Positions 51,931-61,083 of a DNA stretch of 64,000 nucleotides are shown here, one piece after another. The position numbers were made by a program, and so were the translations under genes. The notes under the pieces were generated by a model, which saw only the letters and a list, made by a program, of their open reading frames with translations, searched no databases and had not been told where the DNA came from. Source of the stretch: Paenibacillus lautus NBRC 15380 (lineage in GTDB: Bacteria; Bacillota; Bacilli; Paenibacillales; Paenibacillaceae); contig NZ_BIMF01000008.1 in assembly GCF_004000945.1 (NCBI RefSeq), positions 62,001 through 126,000 on the forward strand, read 5' to 3'. Every line of letters begins with the position of its first letter. Position 1 is the stretch's first letter.

Positions 51931-52000
51931 AGCTCCCCTTTACTAAATAGAAATACTGCATTATATTGTCATATGCCTATAGTGGTGAATGGAAATAACA

Positions 52001-52033
52001 AAATAGCCGCTGACCTTGATACAGATCGGCGGC
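52001..52033 (-). terminator. Weak terminator after the lipoprotein gene
   Basis: GCCGC (52006-52010) pairs with GCGGC (52029-52033); TATTTTG follows on the minus strand. Confidence 0.4.
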
Positions 52034-52040
52034 GTAGAGA

Positions 52041-52910
52041 CTACCAGGAGGATAGTTCGGTCCTTTTCCAATTGTTTTGGGCAACGCAAACATATACATA
52101 TTGGTCGTCCCAAGCGATCTGTCCCTGGCTGCAGGCAGCGCTGGACGAAGCGGGCGTATACTTTTTGCGAAGACGCAGCATATCCCCGTTTACATCGAGT
52201 TTAGTGTCGGGTTCATTCGTGCCAATCCCGATATTGCCGTCGCTGCGCTGCATGGTGAGCGGGGAATCGAGCACTTTGCCGTCATCACCATAACGGACGA
52301 ACTGCAGGTTTGCACCTGTATTGTCACCCGATTCCTTTGAACTGTCGGCCCGAACGGCCCATCTCGGTGTCGTCTCATTATCCTTGCCGGCTGCACTTAA
52401 CTGGATGTCCCGGTTCGTCCCGCTTTCGCCGGCTACCCGCAAGATACCGCTCATCACATTGAAGTTGGACGAATGGGTACGGATCTCGCTTACGTCTGTG
52501 TCGAAGGGAATTTCGAACCGGGTGAACAACTGGTTCGGATATTCACCTGTCGGGGACATCGTCGTCTCGAACGAGATATGCTTATGATCTTGCTGCTCCG
52601 GATTGTTTGCCTTGTCATGGGAAATGATCGCCGTCTTGTCTTTGCCATTCTCGTCAACCCAGACGATCGCCGGCTTGGCCCTTTCCGCCGTCCATTGTAA
52701 TCGAATCAGATCAGACTGATGCCCTTCTTCCTCAATCCACTTCTTGTCGGTGGACAAATGAAGCCGCTCATTGTGCGGAACGCGTATATCGTCGCCTTTC
52801 TGTTCCGATTGTCCAAGCTTCGTTGCCACTCCCTGCTCCTGATCCGTACATCCTATGCCGAGCAAGAAGAAGCTCCCCATTACAATCATAATCGTCCCTA
52901 ATAATTTCAC
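52041..52910 (-). CDS. Lipoprotein with tail-fibre-like C-terminal motif
   Basis: A 289-residue lipoprotein; the signal peptide ends LLGIGCTDQEQG, so Cys21 is the lipid site. The middle has a repetitive hydrophilic beta-rich domain (LIRLQWTAERAKPAIVWVDE, HKHISFETTMSPTGEYPNQL). Near the C-terminus DGNIGIGTNEPDTKLDVNGD occurs, the GIGT-P-KLDVNG signature that in phage tail fibres and bacterial adhesins precedes a trimerising or intramolecular chaperone region. A WxDxxYVYVCVAQNNWKRTE end resembles phage hyaluronidase-type tails. A cell-surface fibre or adhesin anchored by lipid is plausible. No phage genes are nearby. Confidence 0.65.
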   Translation of the reverse strand: MKLLGTIMIVMGSFFLLGIGCTDQEQGVATKLGQSEQKGDDIRVPHNERLHLSTDKKWIEEEGHQSDLIRLQWTAERAKPAIVWVDENGKDKTAIISHDKANNPEQQDHKHISFETTMSPTGEYPNQLFTRFEIPFDTDVSEIRTHSSNFNVMSGILRVAGESGTNRDIQLSAAGKDNETTPRWAVRADSSKESGDNTGANLQFVRYGDDGKVLDSPLTMQRSDGNIGIGTNEPDTKLDVNGDMLRLRKKYTPASSSAACSQGQIAWDDQYVYVCVAQNNWKRTELSSW

Positions 52911-53228
52911 AGTGTTTCCCTCCGTTTATCTTCGTGATTCGAATTCGTTCGTAGTAATGAATAAAAATACTTTGTCTGATCGTATTATATCCAACACGCA
53001 GCGTACACCCATTTCATCAAATTTCCCGAAAAAATGATTCTTTTCGTCTATAAAATTTTGTCGGTATTCGTCCGAAAGGTGTGCTTCGGTTGGTCATACT
53101 AAACAGCCCAAACATTGATTCTTTTGTAGGCTCAGCAAGAGGGACTTTTGGGTCATTTGGTAGTGACTGGCTGGTTTGAGCTTAAAACATGAAGTCCTAG
53201 TCTTCCATGATTTTTGGCATCGTTAAAA
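52911..53228. other. Intergenic region, no gene seen
   Basis: Promoter region of the lipoprotein gene at its left end. The remainder, between the lipoprotein start and the dehydrogenase terminator, shows no credible frame with a ribosome binding site and no repeat. Confidence 0.4.
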
Positions 53229-53256
53229 CAAAAAAAGCCGCGATTTCCGCGACTTT
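53229..53256 (-). terminator. Terminator after the short-chain dehydrogenase
   Basis: AGCCGCG/CGCGACT stem around ATTTC with one mismatch; A run left gives T on the minus strand. Confidence 0.7.
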
Positions 53257-53308
53257 CGAGACTGTATATACTTATCCCCCGACCAAAAATTCACAAAAGG
53301 AGATTTGA

Positions 53309-53908
53309 TTAATAAACTTCATAATTTTGTCCAGTTTGAGCTCCTTCTACGCTTTTTTTGAAAGCAAGGGCTACGCGACTAGCAGGAACTGCTTCAAAGC
53401 CCGGAAAAAATTCGCCATATTTTCCTAGTGATTCTTGTAAGACATTAGGGCTAACACTATTTATCCGGATTCCCCTAGGCATTTCAATGGAGGCGGACTT
53501 CACGAACGCTTTAACACCACCATTTGCCATGGCTGCCGATGCACCTAGCGGAATTGGATCATCCATCATGATCCCCGTAGTTAAAGTAAAGCTTCCACTG
53601 TCATTAACATAGTTCATTCCCAAAAGAACTAAATTGATTTGTCCTTTCAGTTTGCTTTCAATCCCTATTTCGTTTAACTCTGGCGTTAATTCTGTAATAG
53701 AAGCAAAATGAGCGCCACCTGTTGCACTGATGACTGCATCCACTTTCCCAACTTGCTCATACATGTTTTTGATGCTATCCATCGATGTAATATCAACCGT
53801 TACGTCCATTCCGTTCCTTCCGGCACGAATAATTTCATGTTTTTTTCCTAGTTCCTTGGCGACTGCTTGTCCAATCGTACCGCTTGCCCCGACAATGATT
53901 ATTTTCAT
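53309..53908 (-). CDS. Short-chain dehydrogenase/reductase
   Basis: A 199-residue Rossmann protein beginning MKIIIVGASGTIGQAVAKEL, with the TGxxxGxG-like cofactor motif shortened to GASGTIG, typical of compact SDRs of the YwnB type. AVISATGG marks strand 4. The canonical YxxxK catalytic pair is absent: in its place there is AAMANGGVKAFVKSASIEMP, where Tyr is replaced. Activity may therefore be atypical or it may be a regulatory NAD(P)-binding protein. It stands alone with its own terminator. Confidence 0.8.
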   Translation of the reverse strand: MKIIIVGASGTIGQAVAKELGKKHEIIRAGRNGMDVTVDITSMDSIKNMYEQVGKVDAVISATGGAHFASITELTPELNEIGIESKLKGQINLVLLGMNYVNDSGSFTLTTGIMMDDPIPLGASAAMANGGVKAFVKSASIEMPRGIRINSVSPNVLQESLGKYGEFFPGFEAVPASRVALAFKKSVEGAQTGQNYEVY

Positions 53909-54080
53909 GTTTGCTCTCCTTTCCGTCTAAAAACTTGCACCATGATTCATTTTGGGAATTTCCCTTGGAGATAAGAATCCCATAGCTGATGAATAAGTTC
54001 AATATTGATCTTGTTTTGGAAAAATCCATTCAGCTCATCTTAAAAACCATGTTTATATTAACACATCATCGGGATGAGAA

Positions 54081-54107
54081 AAAAAGTCGCCCATTAGGCG
54101 ACTTTTT
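54081..54107. terminator. Bidirectional terminator
   Basis: AAAGTCGCC pairs with GGCGACTTT around loop CATTA, with A and T flanks. It serves the propeller-FIMAH gene on the minus strand. Confidence 0.8.
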
Positions 54108-54163
54108 ATACGTAGATGTTTTTCCTGCAAAGTAAATCTATTTAAAGTGATTCTCTGCCAAAA

Positions 54164-56437
54164 TCAGGACCATTCACCAATGACCGCTTGTATGCGCTGC
54201 TCCACTTCCGAACGTTTCTCTTCCGTAATATTTTCCGCTTTGGCTTTATTCAGATGTTTGAGCGCATCGTTCAGATGCTTCACGGCCTGATCCTTCTTGC
54301 CCTGCTTATGCTTCAGCTCTGCTTGTTTCAGCGCATTGCCGATCTGCTGACTAAGCGGATGGCTGATATCCCCCTGCGACTTCCAGGACTGAATATCGTC
54401 CATCAGGGAGCCCAGCCTATCCGGTGCCGCCGCATCAGACACTTCAATCTTCATCAGCTGCGTATCGTTCGTGTAGTATAAGTTGCCGTCATGTCCCAAG
54501 TTCACATGCTGGGATTCCGCCAGTGTCTTGTGCTCCATCGTTTCCGGATCGACCACGGTGACATGACCGGCAAGCGTCAGATACATGAGGCCGTCCTCGC
54601 TCCAGCGAATATAGACCGGACGCCAATTGCCGTATTTCTCAACACCTTCGTAAATCGTCTTGCTTTTCACAATTTCCTGGGTGTTCGGGTCTACAGCGAA
54701 GAGCGTTCCGTCAAAAGCCGCCCACAGCAGCCCGTCCGGACCAAAACTGGTACCGCTGATGATATGAGGCGTAGGAGAAGCGCCTTCAATGGAAGGTACC
54801 CATTCCTTCTCTACTTTACCGGTCGCGATGTCCCAGATAAACAATTTGGCCGCCGGTTCTGAAGGCGTGATGCCCAGTCCGCCAGCAACGGTAGTGGACC
54901 CGTAAACCTTGCCGTCTTTCACCGCAATGCCGACAATCGACTGATTGTTGATGACGTTCTTGTATTCGGTATAATTGCTGCCATTGGCCGGATCATAAAT
55001 GGTTAGGGATCCGCCGAGTTTGCCGTAATCCGGAATGGTACCGATAAACAGCTTGCCCTCCGCGGCTCTCATGATGAACGGACGGTCCTGCCCGGTAATT
55101 TTAAACAGGCTTTTGCGCTGCGTCGGATTTTCCGCATTGTATTCAAAGATATCCGCACCAGGATAAACGCCCATATACATCTTGTCGTTCATGGATACCA
55201 TCCCTTCCGACTGCCCCATAGGGAAGGTCTCGAAGGTACCGGTCTCTATCGAATACGCAGACCCTGTACCCCCAGGGTAACCGCTAATGAACAGACGTCC
55301 ATCCGGACCGTTCTCCATCGTCTGAACAGGAATCGGGTTGCCATTCACCGGATACGGAATCGCCTTGACCTGCTTGGTCGTAAGATTCATGAAGGCCACG
55401 CTGCCGCCGAATTGAACGGTTGCAAGAGAAACACCTGGAAGATCCGGATCGTTCGGAACCTCCACCCAGGCCGTATTACGCAGGAACGTTCCGTACACCA
55501 CACCGGTGTCAACAGCAGCAAGGGTATTCAAATCCACTTCCATCAGATGGTTATTCTGCACGAAATAGATTTTATTGCTGCCCTCCGGTCCATAAGAGAG
55601 ACGAATGCCTTTATTGTTCAAGTGGTATGTCTCGCTCCACTGCTGCAGCTCCAGATCATAGAACAGAAGCGCGTTGTTTCCTTTGCTGATGCCCGCAACC
55701 AAATATTTGCCCGCGACATCCAACTGGTTCACCATGCCGATGTCAACCGCTCCGTTGTAGCTTGGAAGCTGGATGGTCTCCTTCTCGCCAGACTCCACAT
55801 TGACCTTCACAATGCTGCCTTCTATCCCGATACCGACATACAGATATCCGTTATGATACGCAGTGGAACGACTGTAGCTTTGGCCCGTGCCTACGATGCC
55901 GTAGTCTTTCATTTCCCCTGTAGAAGGATCATAGCGGCCCGCTTTCGCATGGGGATAAGAACCGAAGTAGACCCGGCCCTCCTCATCGTGAGACAAGCCA
56001 TATACGACCTGCTCACCGATGCCGCCCAGAACTTTCAATTGTTTAGTCACCGGAGAGTAGGAGTACAGTGTACCGTTCCCCCCGATATACACCGTCCCGT
56101 CAGGGGTCGTCAAATGCGTCCAAGAGCTTTCGGATCCCGTTAACGGGTGCGTGCTCAGCACTTCTTTGGTTTTCAGATCAATGACATGAAAGATAGCCGG
56201 CTTGCCGGATACCGTTGTATACATAACCTCGCGCCCGTCCTGAATTCCGAATGCCCCGTCATAAATCGCAACGCTTTGCATCGGGGAACCCAAATCGATA
56301 GGATGACTGTAAGTTTTTCCAATGTCCGCCGAGGCGCTTGCCGGGAAGAAAACCGCCGTCAGTAACGTGACACAAATCGCGAGACACAGGCGATGGAGTC
56401 CCTTCTTCAAGCGAGGCTTGCTGTGGGTTACGTTCAT
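54164..56437 (-). CDS. Secreted beta-propeller protein with C-terminal FIMAH-like domain
   Basis: A 757-residue secreted protein. ATG 56437 follows GAGGATGAATTA; the open frame before it is not used. The signal peptide reads KPRLKKGLHRLCLAICVTLL then FFPASASADIG. Residues about 45-640 are a large propeller of WD/NHL-like blades with many internal repeats (GTVYIGGNGTLYSYSPVTKQ, GRVYFGSYPHAKAGRYDPST, GRLFISGYPGGTGSAYSIET). The C-terminal about 80 residues (DIQSWKSQGDISHPLSQQIG, LKHKQGKKDQAVKHLNDALK) resemble the FIMAH domain found on Firmicute secreted enzymes. No catalytic motif is evident. A carbohydrate-binding or sensor role is possible. Confidence 0.72.
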   Translation of the reverse strand: MNVTHSKPRLKKGLHRLCLAICVTLLTAVFFPASASADIGKTYSHPIDLGSPMQSVAIYDGAFGIQDGREVMYTTVSGKPAIFHVIDLKTKEVLSTHPLTGSESSWTHLTTPDGTVYIGGNGTLYSYSPVTKQLKVLGGIGEQVVYGLSHDEEGRVYFGSYPHAKAGRYDPSTGEMKDYGIVGTGQSYSRSTAYHNGYLYVGIGIEGSIVKVNVESGEKETIQLPSYNGAVDIGMVNQLDVAGKYLVAGISKGNNALLFYDLELQQWSETYHLNNKGIRLSYGPEGSNKIYFVQNNHLMEVDLNTLAAVDTGVVYGTFLRNTAWVEVPNDPDLPGVSLATVQFGGSVAFMNLTTKQVKAIPYPVNGNPIPVQTMENGPDGRLFISGYPGGTGSAYSIETGTFETFPMGQSEGMVSMNDKMYMGVYPGADIFEYNAENPTQRKSLFKITGQDRPFIMRAAEGKLFIGTIPDYGKLGGSLTIYDPANGSNYTEYKNVINNQSIVGIAVKDGKVYGSTTVAGGLGITPSEPAAKLFIWDIATGKVEKEWVPSIEGASPTPHIISGTSFGPDGLLWAAFDGTLFAVDPNTQEIVKSKTIYEGVEKYGNWRPVYIRWSEDGLMYLTLAGHVTVVDPETMEHKTLAESQHVNLGHDGNLYYTNDTQLMKIEVSDAAAPDRLGSLMDDIQSWKSQGDISHPLSQQIGNALKQAELKHKQGKKDQAVKHLNDALKHLNKAKAENITEEKRSEVEQRIQAVIGEWS

Positions 56438-56711
56438 TAATTCATCCTCATTTCTATAATGGAATGTACTATAGACAAAACAACTGTCCGACCTGTAGCG
56501 GTAAAAATGGATCGTTTTACCAAGTAAGGATCGCGGCATCCCTCCCCGAATCAGAATGGTTACATCATGATGTTCTGGTATTTATGTAGTTCATATACTT
56601 GCAAAGAATTTAGCATATCCCCTCTACAGTGTCAATTGGTTCTTATCTGGTCATTATCTTAAAATAAAAGAATCGTTCAGCATCGCTAAAAACTTGTAAA
56701 TTCCATAATGT

Positions 56712-56743
56712 AAAAAAAGCTGTGACCACGGTGGTCACAGCTT
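56712..56743 (-). terminator. Terminator overlapping the regulator stop codon
   Basis: A perfect odd palindrome AAGCTGTGACCAC-G-GTGGTCACAGCTT (56717-56743) followed by seven T on the minus strand. Its stem contains the last codons and the TGA of the upstream gene. Confidence 0.85.
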
Positions 56744-58108
56744 ATGAATCCATTTGTCTCTTGTTGTTTTACTTCCCAGCACGGACATCAGCTCTTCCTC
56801 ATCGATCAGATAAGAGAAGTATTGCTTCAACTGGTCGCGGAACAGCAGCATCTCATCCAGGCCCAGTGGTATATCTTTGCAGGTCTTATATAGATGAGCC
56901 ATCTCACGGTGCAGGTTGAGACGGGATGGCCGTCCCTCCAGCTCCGGGTCTACATTCTCGGTAATATAGCGGTTTGCTGGTAGGCTGTACGAATGCTCGC
57001 GGATGTATTCCTGCACTTCGTCTGAGACCAGAAAATCGGCAAAGCTTTGGGCCAGATCCCGCTCTTTGGAGTGAGCACTTACGCCGATCCCGGTGCCCAA
57101 TAGCAGAGTTGTCCCATTATCAAAATGCGGCAGAGGCGCCACGTCATAAGTAAAGGACGCTCCCTTCAGCTGGTTGAGCAGATAATACGTCGTCAGAATG
57201 ACGGAGACCTTCTGCTCGCGGAACAGATTCTCCGCTTCAAAAGCCCCTTGAGCCAGCGCTAACGGGAACATGCCGTCCTCATGAATCAGCCCGCGGAGCC
57301 AGGACAGACCCTCGATCGCCCGGCTCCATGACGAATCAATCTTCGTATCGCCTCTACTCTGCATGAGGAAAATGGGCCACCGGTTCAGCGAATACAATTG
57401 CAGAGCCAGACTATATCGTCCGGGGCTTTTCAACTCCCGCAGCATTTGCTTAAGGTCGTCCCAGCTCCATCCACTGTCCGGCTCAAACTGGCGTTTTTCC
57501 CGAAGGTGCTCTTTGTTGTAAGCCAAAATCACGGGAGAATGAATGAACGGCTGTGCCGCCAGCTGGCCTTCTGCATCCACGAAGGGAGCATGCAAAAAAG
57601 TGTAGGTTGACGCATAGGGCTGCTGCGGGAGAAACAGATCGGTACTTCCGCTCTCCTGAAAGTGCATCATATCCTGCATGTTGACGGACAGCACGTCCAC
57701 AATACCGAGCCGCATCAGGTTCGCGATGCTTTCCGCATGTTCATAGGGTAAGTCCACGATTTCCACCAAAATATCCGGGTGCCGTTCCTGAAATAGGGAA
57801 AGCAAGGCCACCATTTCCGCCTCTGCATATAGAGATGGATACATACCGAAACGAATCTTCCGGACTTGTCCGGAAGAGGTAACCACCTGGGTGCCCACAC
57901 GGGGCACTTTAACGATCAACCCTTCCTGGACCAGCTGGTCCAGCGCTTGCCGGACTGAATTTTTGCTCAGACCGTACAGCTCGATCAAAGACATTTCCGA
58001 CGGAAGATAATCGCCCTGAGCATAAATGCCGCCTTTAATTTTTTGGCGCAGGTCGGTCACCATACGCTTCATTTTATTTTGAAAAGTATACCGGTCGGAT
58101 TTAGCCAT
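56735..58108 (-). CDS. GntR DNA-binding domain fused to a solute-binding protein
   Basis: A 457-residue cytosolic hybrid. Residues about 12-78 are a GntR winged helix (TDLRQKIKGGIYAQGDYLPS, EMSLIELYGLSKNSVRQALD, LIVKVPRVGTQVV). From residue 87 to the end runs a family 1 extracellular solute-binding domain: RHPDILVEIVDLPYEHAESI, VILAYNKEHLREKRQFEPDS, GWSWDDLKQML and AQSFADFLVSDEVQEYIREH, without a signal peptide. It likely recruits an importer-type sugar-binding fold as its ligand sensor. It lies upstream of the propeller gene and downstream of the catabolic operon on the same strand; either could be its target. Confidence 0.88.
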   Translation of the reverse strand: MAKSDRYTFQNKMKRMVTDLRQKIKGGIYAQGDYLPSEMSLIELYGLSKNSVRQALDQLVQEGLIVKVPRVGTQVVTSSGQVRKIRFGMYPSLYAEAEMVALLSLFQERHPDILVEIVDLPYEHAESIANLMRLGIVDVLSVNMQDMMHFQESGSTDLFLPQQPYASTYTFLHAPFVDAEGQLAAQPFIHSPVILAYNKEHLREKRQFEPDSGWSWDDLKQMLRELKSPGRYSLALQLYSLNRWPIFLMQSRGDTKIDSSWSRAIEGLSWLRGLIHEDGMFPLALAQGAFEAENLFREQKVSVILTTYYLLNQLKGASFTYDVAPLPHFDNGTTLLLGTGIGVSAHSKERDLAQSFADFLVSDEVQEYIREHSYSLPANRYITENVDPELEGRPSRLNLHREMAHLYKTCKDIPLGLDEMLLFRDQLKQYFSYLIDEEELMSVLGSKTTRDKWIHKL

Positions 58109-58247
58109 ATGTGTCCACCTTTATTTACCATATCTGGTTTACTCCATCAATCCATTCTTATAGTATACTCACTCTTCAGCACGTTTGGCAAAATGAATTC
58201 CCATGAAAACTGTATCTGGGCAGATCATCGTTGAATTAATAATCAAC

Positions 58248-58275
58248 AAAAAAAGCCGCCATGATAGGCGACTTT
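58248..58275 (-). terminator. Terminator after the catabolic operon
   Basis: AGCCGCC pairs with GGCGACT around ATGATA with a mismatch; eight A on the left give T on the minus strand. Confidence 0.75.
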
Positions 58276-58306
58276 ACTCTTCAACGTTATATTATCCTAA
58301 ATCGAT

Positions 58307-59266
58307 TCAAGCAAAAACGGGATACTTTCGGGCATATTGTTTGGACACCCGGTACAATTGCTCGACCTCCAACCGGTGGGTGGCACTGAACTCCTCGTGA
58401 TTTTTCGAACGGCAGCGATAGTTCGTCAGTACGCCCTCCAGCATGAGATAATACTTGGCGTTCACCGGGTAGAGCTGCCTTTCAAGAAATGACGACACAC
58501 TGAGAAAATCGGACAGTTCCCCTGCCGCTTCCGGTTGACTTTCCCAATTTCGGAACAGCCACGTATACAACTCCGGGTGGAAGTTGGCCATCACGCCGCT
58601 GAAGCCGAAAGCGCCGAGCCGGTAGCTGTCCAGAAGCGTCGCCGTATTGGCGTTGAAGATTTTCAGACTCCCGCCCTGGACCGCCTTGAGTTTATCCCCG
58701 ATCAGCTGCAGGTCGCAGCTCACATCCTTGATAAACCGGAAGCGTCCGGTATCCGAGCATTTCTTCAGCATCTCCGGCGTCAGAAGGCGCCGGTACGGGG
58801 CTGGACACTCATACAATCCGAGGAGTACGTGTTCCGGAATGCGCGCGAGCAGCTTATCGAGATTCGCCAGCCATACATCATCGGACTCCTCAGCACCGGC
58901 GAGCCGGTTCGTGATTAGGACGACAGCGTCGACACCGGTTTTCGCGATTGCGTTCAGCTCCGCTACTTGATCTTCAAACGCTTCCGATACATGACCCGAT
59001 GCAATGACCGGGACCCGGCCGGCAGCCTTCGCTTTGACGAAGGCTGCGATCAATACGCGCTCCTCCAGGGTCAATGTATACATTTCGCTGGATTGACATA
59101 CGGCAAACAGGCCGTCGGCCCCCCGCTCGATATACCAGTCGATAAGCCGCTCCAAGGCCTCGTAATCCACTTCGTTCTGCTCCGTAAACGGCGTTAGCAT
59201 AACCGGCCAGTTGCCGTCGGTAATGATCTGATAGATATGCGTCCCCTCCCGAATGGTTCGTATCAA
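58307..59266 (-). CDS. DapA-family aldolase/dehydratase
   Basis: A 319-residue TIM-barrel protein of the dihydrodipicolinate synthase/N-acetylneuraminate lyase superfamily. The Schiff-base Lys is in RFIKDVSCD (about residue 180), the partner Tyr in LLGLYECPAP (about 152), and ADGLFAVCQSSEMYTLTLEE is the substrate loop where the family has GTTGE. It is therefore not a DapA; it probably cleaves or dehydrates a sugar acid. The start is unusual: TTG 59266 has no ribosome binding site, whereas GGGAGGGG inside the frame points to an ATC at 59236. It is the last gene of the importer operon. Confidence 0.82.
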   Translation of the reverse strand: MIRTIREGTHIYQIITDGNWPVMLTPFTEQNEVDYEALERLIDWYIERGADGLFAVCQSSEMYTLTLEERVLIAAFVKAKAAGRVPVIASGHVSEAFEDQVAELNAIAKTGVDAVVLITNRLAGAEESDDVWLANLDKLLARIPEHVLLGLYECPAPYRRLLTPEMLKKCSDTGRFRFIKDVSCDLQLIGDKLKAVQGGSLKIFNANTATLLDSYRLGAFGFSGVMANFHPELYTWLFRNWESQPEAAGELSDFLSVSSFLERQLYPVNAKYYLMLEGVLTNYRCRSKNHEEFSATHRLEVEQLYRVSKQYARKYPVFA

Positions 59267-59275
59267 TGGTTAACA

Positions 59276-60244
59276 TTATTCTTTTGCTGTGAGTATATTT
59301 TGTGGTTCCCTTCCTTCGAATATATCCAGCAGCGCCTGAGCGGTAATCATGCTGACCCGCGTATACGTCTCGAAAGTCTCGGCTGCGGTGTGCGGCGTCG
59401 TAATCAGGTTCCCGATCTGCAGAATCGGATGGTCGGCGGATACGGGCTCGGACTCGTAGACATCGATTGCCGCCCCGGCGATGACGCCGGACGACAGCGC
59501 GCGCGACAGCGCCTGCTCATCCACGACGGCTCCTCTCGCGGTGTTAATGAAAATGGCAGATGGTTTCATCCTGGCAAAAGCCTTGTCATTCATCATATGG
59601 TGCGTCTCTAACAGGCTGGGTAGATGCATGCTGACGATGTCGCTATGCGCCAGCACATTCTCGAAGGTTGTCATTTTGACGCCGTATTCCGACGCTTTGG
59701 CTTTATCTGGGTATTTATCATAGGCGATAATCTCGACGTCAAAGCCCTTCAACTTCTTCGCGGTGAGCTGGGCGATATTGCCGAACCCTAGAAGGCCGAT
59801 CGTTCCCCCAGCAAGCTCGGAGCCGACAAAGCGTTCCCAGTAACCGTTCTTCGTCGATCGATCCAGCGCCGGAATGTGCCGACGGACCGAGATCATCAAT
59901 CCGATCGCCAGCTCGGCCACCGCGTTGGCATTGCCTCTTGGTACATTGGTCACTTGTATTCCATATTTCCTTGCAGCATCCAAATCGATATTGTCCACGC
60001 CGACGCCGAAACGGGCGATGCCTTGAAGCTGCGGCGCAAGCTTGAATATCGCCTCATTCCAAGTGTCCACACCGGCAATGACGCCGTCGACCGACCCCAC
60101 CACTTCCTTCAGTTCCTCGAACGTCAGCGGACGTCCGAAACGATTCTCGATTATCTCGCATCCATGGCTTTCGAGCAGCCGCTTCGCATCCGCGCACAGT
60201 TTGGAGTAATTCGTAGCCGTTACTAACACTTTTTTCGCCTTCAT
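59276..60244 (-). CDS. D-isomer 2-hydroxyacid dehydrogenase
   Basis: A 322-residue NAD-dependent enzyme related to SerA-type phosphoglycerate dehydrogenases but without the regulatory ACT domain. The nucleotide-binding loop is GTIGLLGFGNIAQLTAKKLK (about 142-161); the catalytic Arg, Glu and His are seen in NTARGAVVDE, DVYESEPV and TTPHTAAET. It would oxidise or reduce a 2-hydroxy acid in the cytoplasm. Its ATG overlaps the permease stop (TAATG). With the DapA-like aldolase it suggests a pathway: imported sugar acid, dehydrogenation, retro-aldol cleavage. Confidence 0.9.
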   Translation of the reverse strand: MKAKKVLVTATNYSKLCADAKRLLESHGCEIIENRFGRPLTFEELKEVVGSVDGVIAGVDTWNEAIFKLAPQLQGIARFGVGVDNIDLDAARKYGIQVTNVPRGNANAVAELAIGLMISVRRHIPALDRSTKNGYWERFVGSELAGGTIGLLGFGNIAQLTAKKLKGFDVEIIAYDKYPDKAKASEYGVKMTTFENVLAHSDIVSMHLPSLLETHHMMNDKAFARMKPSAIFINTARGAVVDEQALSRALSSGVIAGAAIDVYESEPVSADHPILQIGNLITTPHTAAETFETYTRVSMITAQALLDIFEGREPQNILTAKE

Positions 60245-61071
60245 TATTTAACTCCTCCTACCGTCATTCCGCTTACCATATATTTTGATGTAAACAAATA
60301 CATCACGATGACCGGAATCGATGCAATAATGGAGCCACCCATCAGGGGTCCCCATGCGAAGACGTCGCCGACGATCATATCCGAAAGTCCCAGCGTGATC
60401 GTCTTGTCAGCGCCTTTTGTGACAACAACCAAAGCGTACAAGTATTCGCTCCAGCACAACGTGAACGAAAAAATGAAGGTAGCCGCAATTCCCGGAGCCG
60501 ATAACGGAAAAATGATCTTGGTCATCGTACGGATCCGCGAACATCCATCGATCATGGCCGCTTCCTCGATTTCGTCCGGGATGGATTTAAAATAGGAAAT
60601 GAGCATCCACGTAGCATACGGAATCGTGATCGTCGGATAAATCAGCATGAGGCCGTAAATGGAATTGTTGATGCCGATGGCCGTCACCAGCATGTACAGC
60701 GGGATAAACAAAACGGCTCTCGGCATCAGGTAAGCATAGAGGATGCTCTTGGAGATGAAGCTTCTCCCTCTAAACTTGAGCTTGGAGATCGCATACGCAG
60801 CCAGCATGCTGACCGTGATCGAGAACAAGGATACGATCAATGAGACAAACAAGCTGTTTTTGATATTCGTCATAAAGCCCTTTTCGTTGATCAGCTTATC
60901 GTAGGCGGTTCCGAGAAATTCCTTCGGCCAAAACGTAGGCGTCATGGAATAGATCTCCCCGTTGGATTTGAAAGAGGTAATCACCATCCAATATAAAGGG
61001 AAGAGAGCGAATATTAGCAGCAGCGCGAGCGTCGAGTATACCGTAATTTGCTTGCCGAGCGAATTCTTCAT
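60244..61071 (-). CDS. Sugar ABC transporter permease (COG0395 type)
   Basis: A 275-residue, six-helix permease with EAA loop DEIEEAAMIDGCSRIRTMTK and LYWMVITSFKSNGEIYSMTP near the N-terminus. ATG 61071 follows AAGGAGTGATCTTA. It pairs with the MalF-like permease encoded 12 bases upstream and with the binding lipoprotein at 62118-63446. Confidence 0.9.
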   Translation of the reverse strand: MKNSLGKQITVYSTLALLLIFALFPLYWMVITSFKSNGEIYSMTPTFWPKEFLGTAYDKLINEKGFMTNIKNSLFVSLIVSLFSITVSMLAAYAISKLKFRGRSFISKSILYAYLMPRAVLFIPLYMLVTAIGINNSIYGLMLIYPTITIPYATWMLISYFKSIPDEIEEAAMIDGCSRIRTMTKIIFPLSAPGIAATFIFSFTLCWSEYLYALVVVTKGADKTITLGLSDMIVGDVFAWGPLMGGSIIASIPVIVMYLFTSKYMVSGMTVGGVK

Positions 61072-61083
61072 TAAGATCACTCC

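Noticed and set aside
54164-56539. 791-residue version of the propeller-FIMAH protein
   Set aside because: The first 34 residues precede a perfect signal peptide start with its own GAGG site.
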